Of a stretch of 18,328 bases of DNA, positions 7,810-14,981 are shown piece by piece. Position 1 is the first letter of the stretch, and the number at the start of each line of letters is the position of its first letter. Position numbers and translations under genes: made by a program. Source of the DNA: JBMZCV01 sp049613665 (GTDB taxonomy: Bacteria > Bacteroidota > Bacteroidia > Chitinophagales > UBA2359); contig JBMZCV010000104.1 of the NCBI GenBank assembly GCA_049613665.1, forward strand, positions 1-18,328, given 5' to 3'. A model generated the notes under the pieces. It was not told the origin of the DNA, made no database searches, and saw only the letters and a list, made by a program, of their open reading frames with translations.

Positions 7810-9969
7810 CTAATGAAATTTTTTGTTATTATTTGCGTAATCATACAAAATGGCTGCTGGCTGAAATTTTGGGCCATAAGTATCTGCTAGATTTTGCATA
7901 TTTCTAATGACTTTTTGAGCACCTACGGCATCAATATAACGGAATGGGCCACCTGTAAATGGCAAGAAACCAATGCCAAAAATTGCACCTATATCGCCAT
8001 CTGTCGGATTTGCGATAATGCCTTCTTCCAAGCACATCAAAGCCTCATTGAGCATGAGCATAAACGGACGATTTTGTACCATTTTTGCATCTAATTTTGT
8101 GCGACTGCCTGCTCCGAAAAACTGATAAGCATCTTGATTTACTTTTTGTTTTTTGCCTGTTTTTGGGTGATAAATATAAAAACCTTTTTTGTTTTTGCGT
8201 CCCAAAAAGTCTGCGTTAAACATTCGTGGCAAGCCTTGACTAACAGTAATGCCTTCACGTTCTTGCACACTATCCATCAAATCACCTTGCATAATGTGAG
8301 CTCCAATATCAATGCCTACCTCGTCCATGAGAGCAAACGGCCCAACAGGAAAACCGAGTTTTTTCAATTGCTTATCAATAAAATCAATCTCGCCACCTTC
8401 TTCCAACAACAACATACATTCGTTGAGGTAAGGTGCTAAAATGCGATTGACATAAAATCCTGGGCTGTCTTTCACGACAATACAAGTTTTTCCTTGACGA
8501 ATACCCATATCAAAACAAGTGTTGATAACCCAATCAGCCGTTTTGTCGGTTTTCACGATTTCGAGCAAAGGCATTTTTGGAACAGGCGAAAAATAGTGCA
8601 TTCCAATCACATTTTTCGGATTTTTTGCTGCATTTGCAAGTTCCGTAACAGAAAGCGAAGATGTATTTGTTGCAAAAATAACGTCTTCTTTGCAATGTTC
8701 TTCTACCTCTTTCAAAATGACTTTTTTCAAGCTCATTTTTTCTAAAACAGCTTCAACCACAATATCAGCTTTTTGGAAATCGTCATAAGTAAGTTGCGTT
8801 TTTACTTTATTAACGATATTATTCGCTTCTGTTTGCGTTAAAGTTTTATACTTTATTTTTTTGTTTAAGCCCTTCCAAATACCTTGTTTGGCAGCCTCTA
8901 AAGTGCTTTCTTGAATATCTTTTAGCAAAACATTCATTTTGTTGTTTGCTGTTACCTCTGCAATGCCAGCTCCCATAAAACCACCGCCAATAATGCCTAA
9001 AGTCTCTGCCTTTTGTACTGCTTCTTCATTTGGCACTTTCTTTTTGGCTGTCATGTTACGAAAAATGCTAATCAAGGCTTTGCTTGCATTTGTGAGCATT
9101 AAAGCCTCAAAATATTTGCGTTCTGCTTTTAAGCCAGCTTTCATACCTTGTGTCATTCCTATCTCTACACAGTCGATGATTCGAGGTACGGCAGGATAGT
9201 TTCCTTGCGTCATTTTAGCGGCTGTTTTACGAGCTTCTCTAAACACAATTTTGTTTCCAACCTTACTATTGTCCAAAAATCGATTTAATAAAGAGCTTTT
9301 CTTTTTGCGTTCTAAAGGCTTGACAATCAGACGTTTAGCTAAATTGATAGCTGCTTGATGCAATTTTACTGGCTCTGTCAGTTCATCTACCAAACCCATT
9401 TTTAAAGCTGGGCGAGCATAGATATTTTTGCCTGTAAGCATCATGTCCAAAGCTTTTTGAATGCCTACCAAACGTGGCAAACGCTGTGTGCCACCACCAC
9501 CAGGAAGCAAGCCTAATTTTACTTCTGGCAAAGCCAATTTTGTAGAGCGGTCTTTTGTTGCGATACGAGCAGCACAAGCCAAAGACATCTCTACACCTAA
9601 ACCATAACAAGTACCATGAATAGCTGCTACATAAGGTTTTTTAGATTTTTCGAGACGGTTCAAAAGTTTGTGGCCTGTTTTTAGGAAAGGTTGAAAGTCG
9701 CCTTTTTTCTCTATCTTGAAAGATTTGATGTCGGCACCAGCAATGAAATCTTTTTTTCCGCTAATGAAAACAACGGCTTTAATATCGCTGTCGTTTTCTA
9801 CAATATCGGCCATTTCATTGAACATAGGAATGAGCGATGGCGAAACGACATTTTGTTTTTCGTTTTTCAGATTGAGCCAAACGGTAGCGATGCCGTCTTG
9901 TATATCAATAGTAAAAAAATCGCTATATTGTTGAGTAGCAGGTTCGGTTGCTACGATTTGATTATCCAT
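7810..9969 (-). CDS. fadJ: Fused enoyl-CoA hydratase / 3-hydroxyacyl-CoA dehydrogenase (FadJ/FadB-like)
   Basis: 719 residues, close to FadJ (714) and FadB (729). The N-terminal crotonase domain (about 15-290) has the oxyanion motif DFIAGADI, GLGVE with Glu127, and LPEVKLGLLPGGGGTQRL with Glu149, so both catalytic glutamates are present. The NAD-binding part of the hydroxyacyl-CoA dehydrogenase starts near residue 323 (GIIGGGFMGAG); the catalytic His458 lies in HYFSP, followed by LLEIV. The C-terminal dehydrogenase domains follow and end normally. It hydrates trans-2-enoyl-CoA and oxidises the L-3-hydroxyacyl-CoA with NAD+, and very likely works with the thiolase encoded just upstream as a trifunctional-type complex. 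The choice between the names fadB and fadJ is by length and by the FadI-type partner, and is not certain. Confidence 0.95.
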   Translation of the reverse strand: MDNQIVATEPATQQYSDFFTIDIQDGIATVWLNLKNEKQNVVSPSLIPMFNEMADIVENDSDIKAVVFISGKKDFIAGADIKSFKIEKKGDFQPFLKTGHKLLNRLEKSKKPYVAAIHGTCYGLGVEMSLACAARIATKDRSTKLALPEVKLGLLPGGGGTQRLPRLVGIQKALDMMLTGKNIYARPALKMGLVDELTEPVKLHQAAINLAKRLIVKPLERKKKSSLLNRFLDNSKVGNKIVFREARKTAAKMTQGNYPAVPRIIDCVEIGMTQGMKAGLKAERKYFEALMLTNASKALISIFRNMTAKKKVPNEEAVQKAETLGIIGGGFMGAGIAEVTANNKMNVLLKDIQESTLEAAKQGIWKGLNKKIKYKTLTQTEANNIVNKVKTQLTYDDFQKADIVVEAVLEKMSLKKVILKEVEEHCKEDVIFATNTSSLSVTELANAAKNPKNVIGMHYFSPVPKMPLLEIVKTDKTADWVINTCFDMGIRQGKTCIVVKDSPGFYVNRILAPYLNECMLLLEEGGEIDFIDKQLKKLGFPVGPFALMDEVGIDIGAHIMQGDLMDSVQEREGITVSQGLPRMFNADFLGRKNKKGFYIYHPKTGKKQKVNQDAYQFFGAGSRTKLDAKMVQNRPFMLMLNEALMCLEEGIIANPTDGDIGAIFGIGFLPFTGGPFRYIDAVGAQKVIRNMQNLADTYGPKFQPAAILYDYANNNKKFH

Positions 9970-10017
9970 ATTTTTGATATGATAAAGTTGTTATTTCTTA
10001 ATATATAAAACTTGATG

Positions 10018-10047
10018 AAAAAACTTGTTGGTGATAACACCAACAAG
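10018..10047 (-). terminator. Terminator-like hairpin between fadI and fadJ
   Basis: CTTGTTGGTG (10024-10033) and CACCAACAAG (10038-10047) form a perfect 10-bp stem with a 4-base loop. On the minus strand it is followed by six U (10023-10018: TTTTTT), which is a complete intrinsic-terminator layout about 30 bases after the thiolase stop codon. It could end part of the transcripts there and lower fadJ and acyl-CoA dehydrogenase expression. Half of the sequence recurs at 238-257, so it may equally be a dispersed repeat. Confidence 0.6.
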
Positions 10048-10076
10048 GGCGTAAGCTTCATGAAAAAGCCAACAAA

Positions 10077-11366
10077 TTAGGCTTCATAACGCTTCAAAAT
10101 CATGGCGTGGCCGTGAGCACCAGCCGCACAAGCAGCAATAAGTGCATACGTTCCATTTTCGTGAATCAAGCGATTTGCAGCCGTTGTTACCAATCTCGCA
10201 CCTGTCGCACCGAAAGGATGTCCGAGTGAAAGCGAGCCGCCCCAAAGGTTAAATTTTTCCATATCTACTTGCCCAACGGCTTCATCACGTCCCAAATTTT
10301 CTTTAGCAAACTCATCGCTCGCCAAACATTTTAGGTTGGCTAAAATTTGGCCTGCGAAAGCTTCATGAAATTCTACTACGTCCATATCATCTAATGAAAA
10401 ACCTGTTTTTTTCAAAAGTTTTGAAGTCGCATAAGTAGGGCCGAGCAACAATTCATCTTCAATGCGTTGTCCTGTAAACACAAAATCAACAATTTCCGCT
10501 TTTGGTGTCAATCCTAGCTCTTTTGCTTTTTCTTCTGTCATTATCAAAACTGCCGCAGCACCATCTGTCAAGAAAGAAGAATTTGCAGCCGTCAAAGTAC
10601 CATTTTTTCTATCGAAAGCTGGTCGCAATTTGCTAATTTTTGCTACCGTAGAATCGCCTCTTACACCATTATCATCTCTCACAGCTTTGAATTTTGGTGG
10701 AAAACTTACTGCTGTCATTTCTTTTTCCAAATGTCCATCTGCTGCTGCTTTTGCTGCCAACTGATGAGAGCGAACCGCAAATTCATCTTGCTCTTTACGA
10801 CCAACTTTATATTTAGCTGTCAAAATTTCGCAATCTTGGCCCATCGTTCTATTTGTGATAAACTCGGCTACTTGCGGCTTTTCTGGCATAAAATCTTTTG
10901 GACGCAAAGTTGTTGCAAATTTCAAATTGTCTGCCATTGTTTTGAGCTTTTGAGCCTTGAACAATTTTTTACGCATTGCTTTTGAAAAACCGATAGGCGT
11001 ATCAGAAGTATTGTCGGTGCCGCCAGCGATAGCTACTTCTGCTTGTCCGAGAGCGATTTCGCCGATAGCCGAAGCGATAGCACGATTTGCCGAAATACAG
11101 GCTTGTGTAACAGTATGGCAAGGTGTTTTTTCTGGAACGCCTGCTGTTACGGCAGATTCTCTAGCCACATTGCCTGTTTTGATATTGCTAATCACTGTTC
11201 CCATAACGACTGTGTCGATTTCATTTGGGTCAATGCCTGTTTTGTCGAGCAAGCCTTTGATAGCAAATTGCCCTAATTCGTAGGACATCAAGTCCATATA
11301 ATCTGTGCCTGAACGCAAAAATGGCGTGCGACAACCATCAATAACAACTATTTTTTTGTTAATCAT
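10077..11366 (-). CDS. fadI: Acetyl-CoA C-acyltransferase (3-ketoacyl-CoA thiolase, FadI/HADHB-like)
   Basis: 429 residues, similar to FadI (436). Catalyses thiolytic cleavage of 3-ketoacyl-CoA to acetyl-CoA and a shortened acyl-CoA. The nucleophile is Cys90 in VTQACISANRA, the catalytic His383 is in LGHPFGATGAR, and the second Cys413 is in the final motif ACAAGAHGHAMI. That last motif (CAAG-x-x-GHAM) is like the mitochondrial trifunctional beta subunit, unlike the CIGGGQG of short-chain acetoacetyl-CoA thiolases, and supports a long-chain role with the fadJ product. It is first in the cluster, with fadJ 107 bp downstream. The upstream gap holds a candidate operator over the -33 region, so control by the divergent MarR regulator is likely. 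Confidence 0.96.
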   Translation of the reverse strand: MINKKIVVIDGCRTPFLRSGTDYMDLMSYELGQFAIKGLLDKTGIDPNEIDTVVMGTVISNIKTGNVARESAVTAGVPEKTPCHTVTQACISANRAIASAIGEIALGQAEVAIAGGTDNTSDTPIGFSKAMRKKLFKAQKLKTMADNLKFATTLRPKDFMPEKPQVAEFITNRTMGQDCEILTAKYKVGRKEQDEFAVRSHQLAAKAAADGHLEKEMTAVSFPPKFKAVRDDNGVRGDSTVAKISKLRPAFDRKNGTLTAANSSFLTDGAAAVLIMTEEKAKELGLTPKAEIVDFVFTGQRIEDELLLGPTYATSKLLKKTGFSLDDMDVVEFHEAFAGQILANLKCLASDEFAKENLGRDEAVGQVDMEKFNLWGGSLSLGHPFGATGARLVTTAANRLIHENGTYALIAACAAGAHGHAMILKRYEA

Positions 11367-11458
11367 TATATATTTTAAATTCGTTTTTATTTCAGCTTTG
11401 AAATCTTAGAAAAGAAAGTTTTGCTCTATTTTCTTTTTTTAAAACAATAAATATAGTG

Positions 11459-11500
11459 CAAACGTTTTGTGAATTGTCATTTTTTCAATGCTTGCATTGC
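11459..11500 (-). promoter_or_regulatory. fadI promoter with overlapping candidate MarR operator
   Basis: On the minus strand the operator GCAATGCAAGCATTG (11500-11486) has CAATGC/GCATTG half-sites. Its last TTG serves as the -33 element and is followed after exactly 19 bases by AACGTTTG (11466-11459), one base off the TAnnTTTG consensus. Start would be near 11452, giving a leader of about 85 bases before the thiolase ATG. A protein bound here would block RNA polymerase. Confidence 0.7.
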
Positions 11501-11526
11501 AAATTTAGGCCTTTTTTTTGAAAAAA

Positions 11527-11568
11527 GCAATGCAAGCATTGAAAATTTGCATAAAAATATTACTTTTG
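11527..11568 (+). promoter_or_regulatory. marR promoter with overlapping candidate MarR operator
   Basis: Operator GCAATGCAAGCATTG (11527-11541) is the exact inverse of the fadI operator, inside a perfect 19-bp inverted repeat (11482-11500 and 11527-11545). The two operator centres are 42 bp apart, about four helical turns. TTG (11539-11541), 19 bases, then TACTTTTG (11561-11568) fits the Bacteroidota promoter. The -7 box ends only four bases before the ATG at 11573, so the transcript may be leaderless. Confidence 0.75.
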
Positions 11569-11572
11569 CGAT

Positions 11573-12025
11573 ATGGATAATTTTTTAAAAATAGCAGATT
11601 CGGTTGTTATATATCATATTAAGACGGTTTGGTTGGAGATAGAGAAGATGTATAATAAGGTAGCAGCCGAGAAAGGTGGCAGTTTGGCGATGGGTTTTGC
11701 ATTGTTGGCGATAGATAAATTGGGTACGCCAGTAACTAAAATTGCTCCTCGTTTGGGTTTAGAGCCGAATAGTTTGTCTCGTTTGTTGAAGTCGATGGAA
11801 AAGAAAGCTTTGATTTATAAGCGAAAAGATGAGGTAGATAAACGACGTGTATATATTTGCTTGACAGAAAAAGGTATTGAAATGCAGCAGTTTGCGATGG
11901 AAATGGTTTTTGGCTTGGAAAAGGTGTTGCATGATGATATTTCGGCTGAAAAATTGGCGATATTTTTTGAAGTGATGCGGAAAATTCCTACTAGCGTTGG
12001 GCGGTTTAAGGAGGAAGTGAAGTAA
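11573..12025 (+). CDS. MarR-family transcriptional regulator
   Basis: 150 residues, the usual MarR length. The winged helix-turn-helix spans roughly residues 53-103: KIAPRLGLEPNSLSRLLKSM is the HTH with the recognition helix, and RKDEVDKRRVYICLTEKG is the wing with the family's typical D-x-R-R motif. The flanking N- and C-terminal helices would form the dimer interface. It is divergent from the beta-oxidation cluster, with operator-like inverted repeats between them, so it is probably an autoregulated repressor of these genes, perhaps released by an acyl-CoA or fatty acid; the ligand is inferred, not seen. Start: the ATG at 11573 is kept because the next methionine would remove the first helix. 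A hairpin follows the stop codon. Confidence 0.93.
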   Translation: MDNFLKIADSVVIYHIKTVWLEIEKMYNKVAAEKGGSLAMGFALLAIDKLGTPVTKIAPRLGLEPNSLSRLLKSMEKKALIYKRKDEVDKRRVYICLTEKGIEMQQFAMEMVFGLEKVLHDDISAEKLAIFFEVMRKIPTSVGRFKEEVK

Positions 12026-12068
12026 TAGTTTTTGGTTTTTAGTGATTAGTTTGGAATATTATAAATTT

Positions 12069-12102
12069 AGCCTTGCTATTTTTTTGGAAAAATGGCAAGG
12101 CT
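12069..12102. terminator. Hairpin terminator between convergent genes
   Basis: AGCCTTGCTATTTTT (12069-12083) pairs with 12088-12102 (AAAAATGGCAAGGCT) with a single T/G wobble and a 4-base loop. It lies between the convergent stop codons of the MarR gene (ends 12025) and the minus-strand hypothetical gene (stop at 12108-12110). U-tracts on either side are short, so this is a probable bidirectional terminator of moderate strength. Confidence 0.7.
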
Positions 12103-12107
12103 TTAAA

Positions 12108-12611
12108 TTATTCATTTTCTTCAATATTCTCAATACTTTGTTGTATAGATTTTTCTAGCTTTAATAGTTCCTCTTCAATTTCTTCATAATCAATTAAATT
12201 GGGAATAATTGATATTTTTGTTTGCGTTTTTCTCCAAAAAGGAAATAGCCAAGTAGTGCTAACACTTAATGTTTTATATTCTCCTTCGGCATTTTCAAGT
12301 TCCGCTTCAACTTTGTAGCACCATTTTCCTTTGAAAAAACATGTTTTTCTTTTTTTTCTTGTCAAAATTGCAACAAAAATTTCAAAAAAATCATCAATTT
12401 CTATATAATCGAAATTATAATAATCCCAATTTCCATCATATCCCATTATGATTTCCCAATTATTTACAGAAAGCCATATTCCAGAATCGCTTATCGTCAA
12501 ATGTGTACCTTCCTCACAATCGGCATATTCTTTAGTTTCAATGAGTTCATTTTTGAATTGTTTAGAAAGAAAATGATGTATTTTCTCAAAAATAATATAT
12601 TGTTTTTGCAT
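12108..12611 (-). CDS. Hypothetical cytoplasmic protein
   Basis: 167 residues; I do not recognise the family. No signal peptide and no membrane segment are visible. The central part is rich in aromatic residues (SDSGIWLSVNNWEIIMGYDG, then NWDYYNFDYIEI). A basic stretch RKKRK lies near residue 86 and the last 30 residues form an acidic, probably helical tail (EEIEEELLKLEK). Codon use is AT-rich like its neighbours. It is transcribed towards the MarR gene and shares the hairpin after its stop codon. The start is the only ATG in a sensible position. No conserved neighbour suggests a role; a small ligand-binding or immunity-type protein is possible but unsupported. Confidence 0.75.
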   Translation of the reverse strand: MQKQYIIFEKIHHFLSKQFKNELIETKEYADCEEGTHLTISDSGIWLSVNNWEIIMGYDGNWDYYNFDYIEIDDFFEIFVAILTRKKRKTCFFKGKWCYKVEAELENAEGEYKTLSVSTTWLFPFWRKTQTKISIIPNLIDYEEIEEELLKLEKSIQQSIENIEENE

Positions 12612-12620
12612 GATGATTTT

Positions 12621-12648
12621 TTGTAAAAATGGATTATTGTTATGTTTG
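12621..12648 (+). promoter_or_regulatory. Putative promoter of the TonB-C-like lipoprotein gene
   Basis: TTG (12621-12623, within a TTTTTTTG run), 17 bases, then TATGTTTG (12641-12648) matches the Bacteroidota -33/-7 pattern. It would give a leader of about 175 bases that includes the direct repeats at 12761-12817. Confidence 0.5.
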
Positions 12649-12760
12649 TAAGTGCCAAGTATTATCCAATAAATAATTTGTTGCCAAAATACTAAAAATC
12701 AACACATCAATTTGCACGAGAAGTATATCTTTTTTTGTCTAGGTACTTCTTATATAGTAA

Positions 12761-12817
12761 AATATTCCACTCAAAAAAACAAAAATAAGCATAATATTCC
12801 ACTCAAAAAACAAAATC
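12761..12817. repeat. Direct repeat in the lipoprotein gene leader
   Basis: AATATTCCACTCAAAAAA occurs at 12761-12778 and again at 12793-12810, each followed by CAAAA within one or two bases, a 32-bp period. It lies just before the ATG at 12832. It could be a small duplication or a regulatory site. It also argues against the ORF starting further upstream, because that reading would run through the repeat. Confidence 0.6.
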
Positions 12818-12831
12818 ATAAACCACACATC

Positions 12832-13875
12832 ATGAAAAACATCCTTTCCATCTTCTTATTATTCAGCCTTTTCGCCTGCCACCAAAAAAAAAATGAAAGT
12901 GATTTACAGTCTAAATTTAAAGGAGTGAAATGGGAAAATTCAAAATTAGATGCTATTTGTTTTGGTAATAGTACAATGACTTCGAAAACAGCAACAATGC
13001 CTCTATTTGCTTTTGGTTTAAATTATAAAATTCAATCTGATACCATTTTACTTAACAATAGTGACAGTAATTGGAATGATTCGATTTCATTGCTCAAAAT
13101 TGAATATCTCAATAAGGATACTTTAAAGCTGAAACGCCTCAACGATTTTTACGAAAAATTTTCTATTTTTAATGAGATTGAAAACTTGACTTTTTACAAT
13201 TCTAAAACTTTAGATAGATTTTCGTATTATGTTGAGAAAGATAGTCTTTGCGACAAAGAAGCAAAACAAGCAAAAACCGACGTGGAAAATGGCAATTTAG
13301 TTTTGTGTTGGCATCGCCGTTGGCCATTTAGGCAAAAAAAAGAATTCATTGCACTTTTGAAAAAACACGATATTTTATACAAGTATTTAGGTGCTGCACC
13401 AGATGTTCCACCATATGAAAGAGATTGTTATAAAGAAACGATGGATTATTATATAGCTCAAAAATATAATAGACATTTTTTTGATTCTCTGTTGGCAGAA
13501 GCTGATACACTCTTGCTCAGAAGTAACGAAACGACTGCTATACCTTCTCATATGTGCGATGGAGGCTCTCGCATTACAAACTTTTATGTTAGAACCGAGT
13601 TGCCGCCTATCCAACTAGATACGTTTATCTCTGATGGAAATAAAAAACAGCATTTACAATACCCATTTATGGATATTAATTTTGATATTGACACAATAGG
13701 TGAAGTTTCTAATTTTACTATTGATAGTTTTGTTACTACTGCCTATAATGAGCAGTTTAAAGATGTTTTATTTGAACTTGCGATAATTAGAATAAAAGAG
13801 AACCCACGTTGGAAAATAGGAAAAATATTGGGAGAAAGAGTTAGAACTAACCATAATATTAGAATTTATTTTTAG
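12832..13875 (+). CDS. Lipoprotein with C-terminal TonB-C-like domain
   Basis: 347 residues from the ATG at 12832. The frame is open further upstream to a TTG at 12712, but only this start gives a signal peptide: MKNILSIFLLFSLFAC, with lipobox LFAC and lipidated Cys16. Residues ~20-270 are unrecognised; they contain several cysteines and a segment LVLCWHRRWPFRQKKE. The last ~70 residues (DINFDIDTIGEVSNFTI ... IKENPRWKIGKILGERV ... IRIYF) follow the TonB C-terminal pattern, with alternating strands and the W-K-x-G-K motif before the final strand. It lacks the membrane anchor helix and proline-rich linker of TonB itself, so it is more likely a periplasmic-facing or surface lipoprotein with a TonB-C fold than an energy transducer. 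Homologous lipoproteins of unknown role are common in this phylum. Confidence 0.85.
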   Translation: MKNILSIFLLFSLFACHQKKNESDLQSKFKGVKWENSKLDAICFGNSTMTSKTATMPLFAFGLNYKIQSDTILLNNSDSNWNDSISLLKIEYLNKDTLKLKRLNDFYEKFSIFNEIENLTFYNSKTLDRFSYYVEKDSLCDKEAKQAKTDVENGNLVLCWHRRWPFRQKKEFIALLKKHDILYKYLGAAPDVPPYERDCYKETMDYYIAQKYNRHFFDSLLAEADTLLLRSNETTAIPSHMCDGGSRITNFYVRTELPPIQLDTFISDGNKKQHLQYPFMDINFDIDTIGEVSNFTIDSFVTTAYNEQFKDVLFELAIIRIKENPRWKIGKILGERVRTNHNIRIYF

Positions 13876-13928
13876 CGAAATAGGCATTGATTAGACATTT
13901 AATAATTTGTTTCCTAATGTTCAAAAAA

Positions 13929-14033
13929 CTACTCCGCCACCAACTCCGCCAAAATCTCAACAGTTCGCTTGGCAATAGCGTTCATTTCCTCATGGCTAAC
14001 CATAGGTTTCGTAAAAATATAGCTCCAAAACAT
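13929..14033 (-). pseudogene. Possible 3' fragment of a lost gene
   Basis: A 34-codon reading from ATG 14033 to TAG 13929 on the minus strand ends KPMVSHEEMNAIAKRTVEIL plus seven more residues, which reads like the amphipathic C-terminal helix of a globular enzyme. A stop codon lies directly before the ATG, so no longer frame exists. I cannot name the parent family. It may be a remnant of a deleted gene, a very short gene, or chance. Its helix-like composition is unlike that of the competing plus-strand frame. Confidence 0.3.
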
Positions 14034-14141
14034 CTAATTGAAGCTATTGTATATTATTTATATTTTGTGAATAAAGACCAATATAATCATACATATTTTG
14101 AAACTAAGCTATCTATTAATTCGGTATAATCACACGAGTTT

Positions 14142-14185
14142 AAAAACCAATTTGAGTCATTTTGAGGCTTAAATTGGTTTTTTTT
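14142..14185 (+). terminator. Rho-independent terminator, plus strand
   Basis: AAAAACCAATTTGAGTC (14142-14158) pairs with 14166-14182 over the whole length, with two G:U wobbles, around a 7-base loop, and runs into eight T (14178-14185). It is the first terminator after the TonB-C-like lipoprotein gene and is 270 bases past its stop codon, so that transcript may have a long 3' end. Confidence 0.85.
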
Positions 14186-14289
14186 ATTACTGAAAATCAT
14201 TTACATTTTTTTCATTCAAAAAAAGCAAGCTTTGCGGAATAAGGCTATATTTTTTTTAGCACTTTTCAAAAAAAGACATTAGAATTGTT

Positions 14290-14297
14290 TACTTTTG
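14290..14297 (+). promoter_or_regulatory. Putative -7 promoter element of the 164-residue lipoprotein gene
   Basis: TACTTTTG matches TAnnTTTG exactly and lies 19 bases before the ATG at 14317. The -33 side is weak: only a TTTT run about 23 bases upstream. The expected leader is short, about 10-15 bases. Confidence 0.5.
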
Positions 14298-14316
14298 CTG
14301 CAAAAAAACAAACAAC

Positions 14317-14811
14317 ATGAAACAAACAATCAGTTTATTTTGTCTATTTATTGCCATAACATTTGGTAGTGCTTGTAGCCAAAGTGGTGGAAAAGCCGAA
14401 GCGGTAGCACTTTCGGCTGGCGAGTACGAATATTTGACAAAAGAATATAGCAAAACACCAGATGCTGCTTTAGAAAAAGGCTTGAGCAAAGAAGAATTGT
14501 TTAAGAAAGACACAAAAGTAGAATTTAAAAACCAAGATGCCAATTACAAGTTTACAGCTTATAAAATTGCACAAGGCGGAACGGCAAATGCTATTTTCAT
14601 CAAATTTGAGATAGACAGACTTTACACTTCTTTGGGTTTGGGTTCTGGAACACAACGAAAACAAGAAACTCGCTATTTTTGCATACCTTCATCTGCTTCT
14701 GCCAGCACCTTGCTCGATAGCTATGATGAAGCGGTACAACAATTGGGTTATAAAGACTACGAGGTTTTTCTTCGCAACTTGACAGAGCTTTTGAGAGAAG
14801 TTTATTTGTAG
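14317..14811 (+). CDS. Small lipoprotein of unknown function
   Basis: 164 residues. The N-terminus is a lipoprotein signal peptide: one Lys, a hydrophobic stretch, then FGSAC with lipidated Cys20. The mature part starts with a Gly/Ser/Ala linker and has a Lys/Glu-rich helical segment (residues ~38-66) followed by strand-like sequence and a C-terminal helical region (YDEAVQQLGYKDYEVFLRNL). One further Cys occurs in YFCIPSSAS. I do not recognise a family. The gene has its own promoter-like -7 box and starts about 130 bases after the preceding terminator, so it is not in an operon with the upstream lipoprotein. No terminator is seen before the next promoter at 14877, so partial read-through into 14982-15533 is possible. 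Confidence 0.8.
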   Translation: MKQTISLFCLFIAITFGSACSQSGGKAEAVALSAGEYEYLTKEYSKTPDAALEKGLSKEELFKKDTKVEFKNQDANYKFTAYKIAQGGTANAIFIKFEIDRLYTSLGLGSGTQRKQETRYFCIPSSASASTLLDSYDEAVQQLGYKDYEVFLRNLTELLREVYL

Positions 14812-14876
14812 TAAGTATTTTGTTTAAAATTTTTCAGATTAAACTTTAACAACATTTTGTTTATCTTAAATAGGTG

Positions 14877-14905
14877 TTGTAGCAAAAAAATAAAATATAC
14901 CTTTG
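14877..14905 (+). promoter_or_regulatory. Promoter of the secreted basic protein gene
   Basis: TTG (14877-14879), 18 bases, then TACCTTTG (14898-14905), an exact match to the Bacteroidota consensus with ideal spacing. The predicted leader is about 70 bases to the ATG at 14982. Confidence 0.7.
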
Positions 14906-14981
14906 TGTTTTTGCGTTATTGAAACTAGAAAATAAAGGATATTTTATTTAGATTTTTTTAGAAAAACAAAAAACAAGATTT

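Noticed and set aside
8310..8315. CAATGC half-sites inside the fad genes (for example here)
   Set aside because: They lack the second half-site GCATTG and a -7 box at the right distance, and lie in conserved coding sequence.
9383..9610. Overlapping ORF opposite or within fadJ, and similar frames inside the other large genes
   Set aside because: They are shadows of strongly conserved coding frames without signals of their own.
12712..12831. TTG at 12712 as start of the TonB-C-like lipoprotein
   Set aside because: It would put 40 residues, partly encoded by a direct repeat, in front of a textbook lipoprotein signal.
13887..14129. Plus-strand ORF of 80 codons ending just before the terminator at 14142
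   Set aside because: It needs a TTG start, has no promoter or signal, its composition is not protein-like, and the opposite strand reads better over the same bases.
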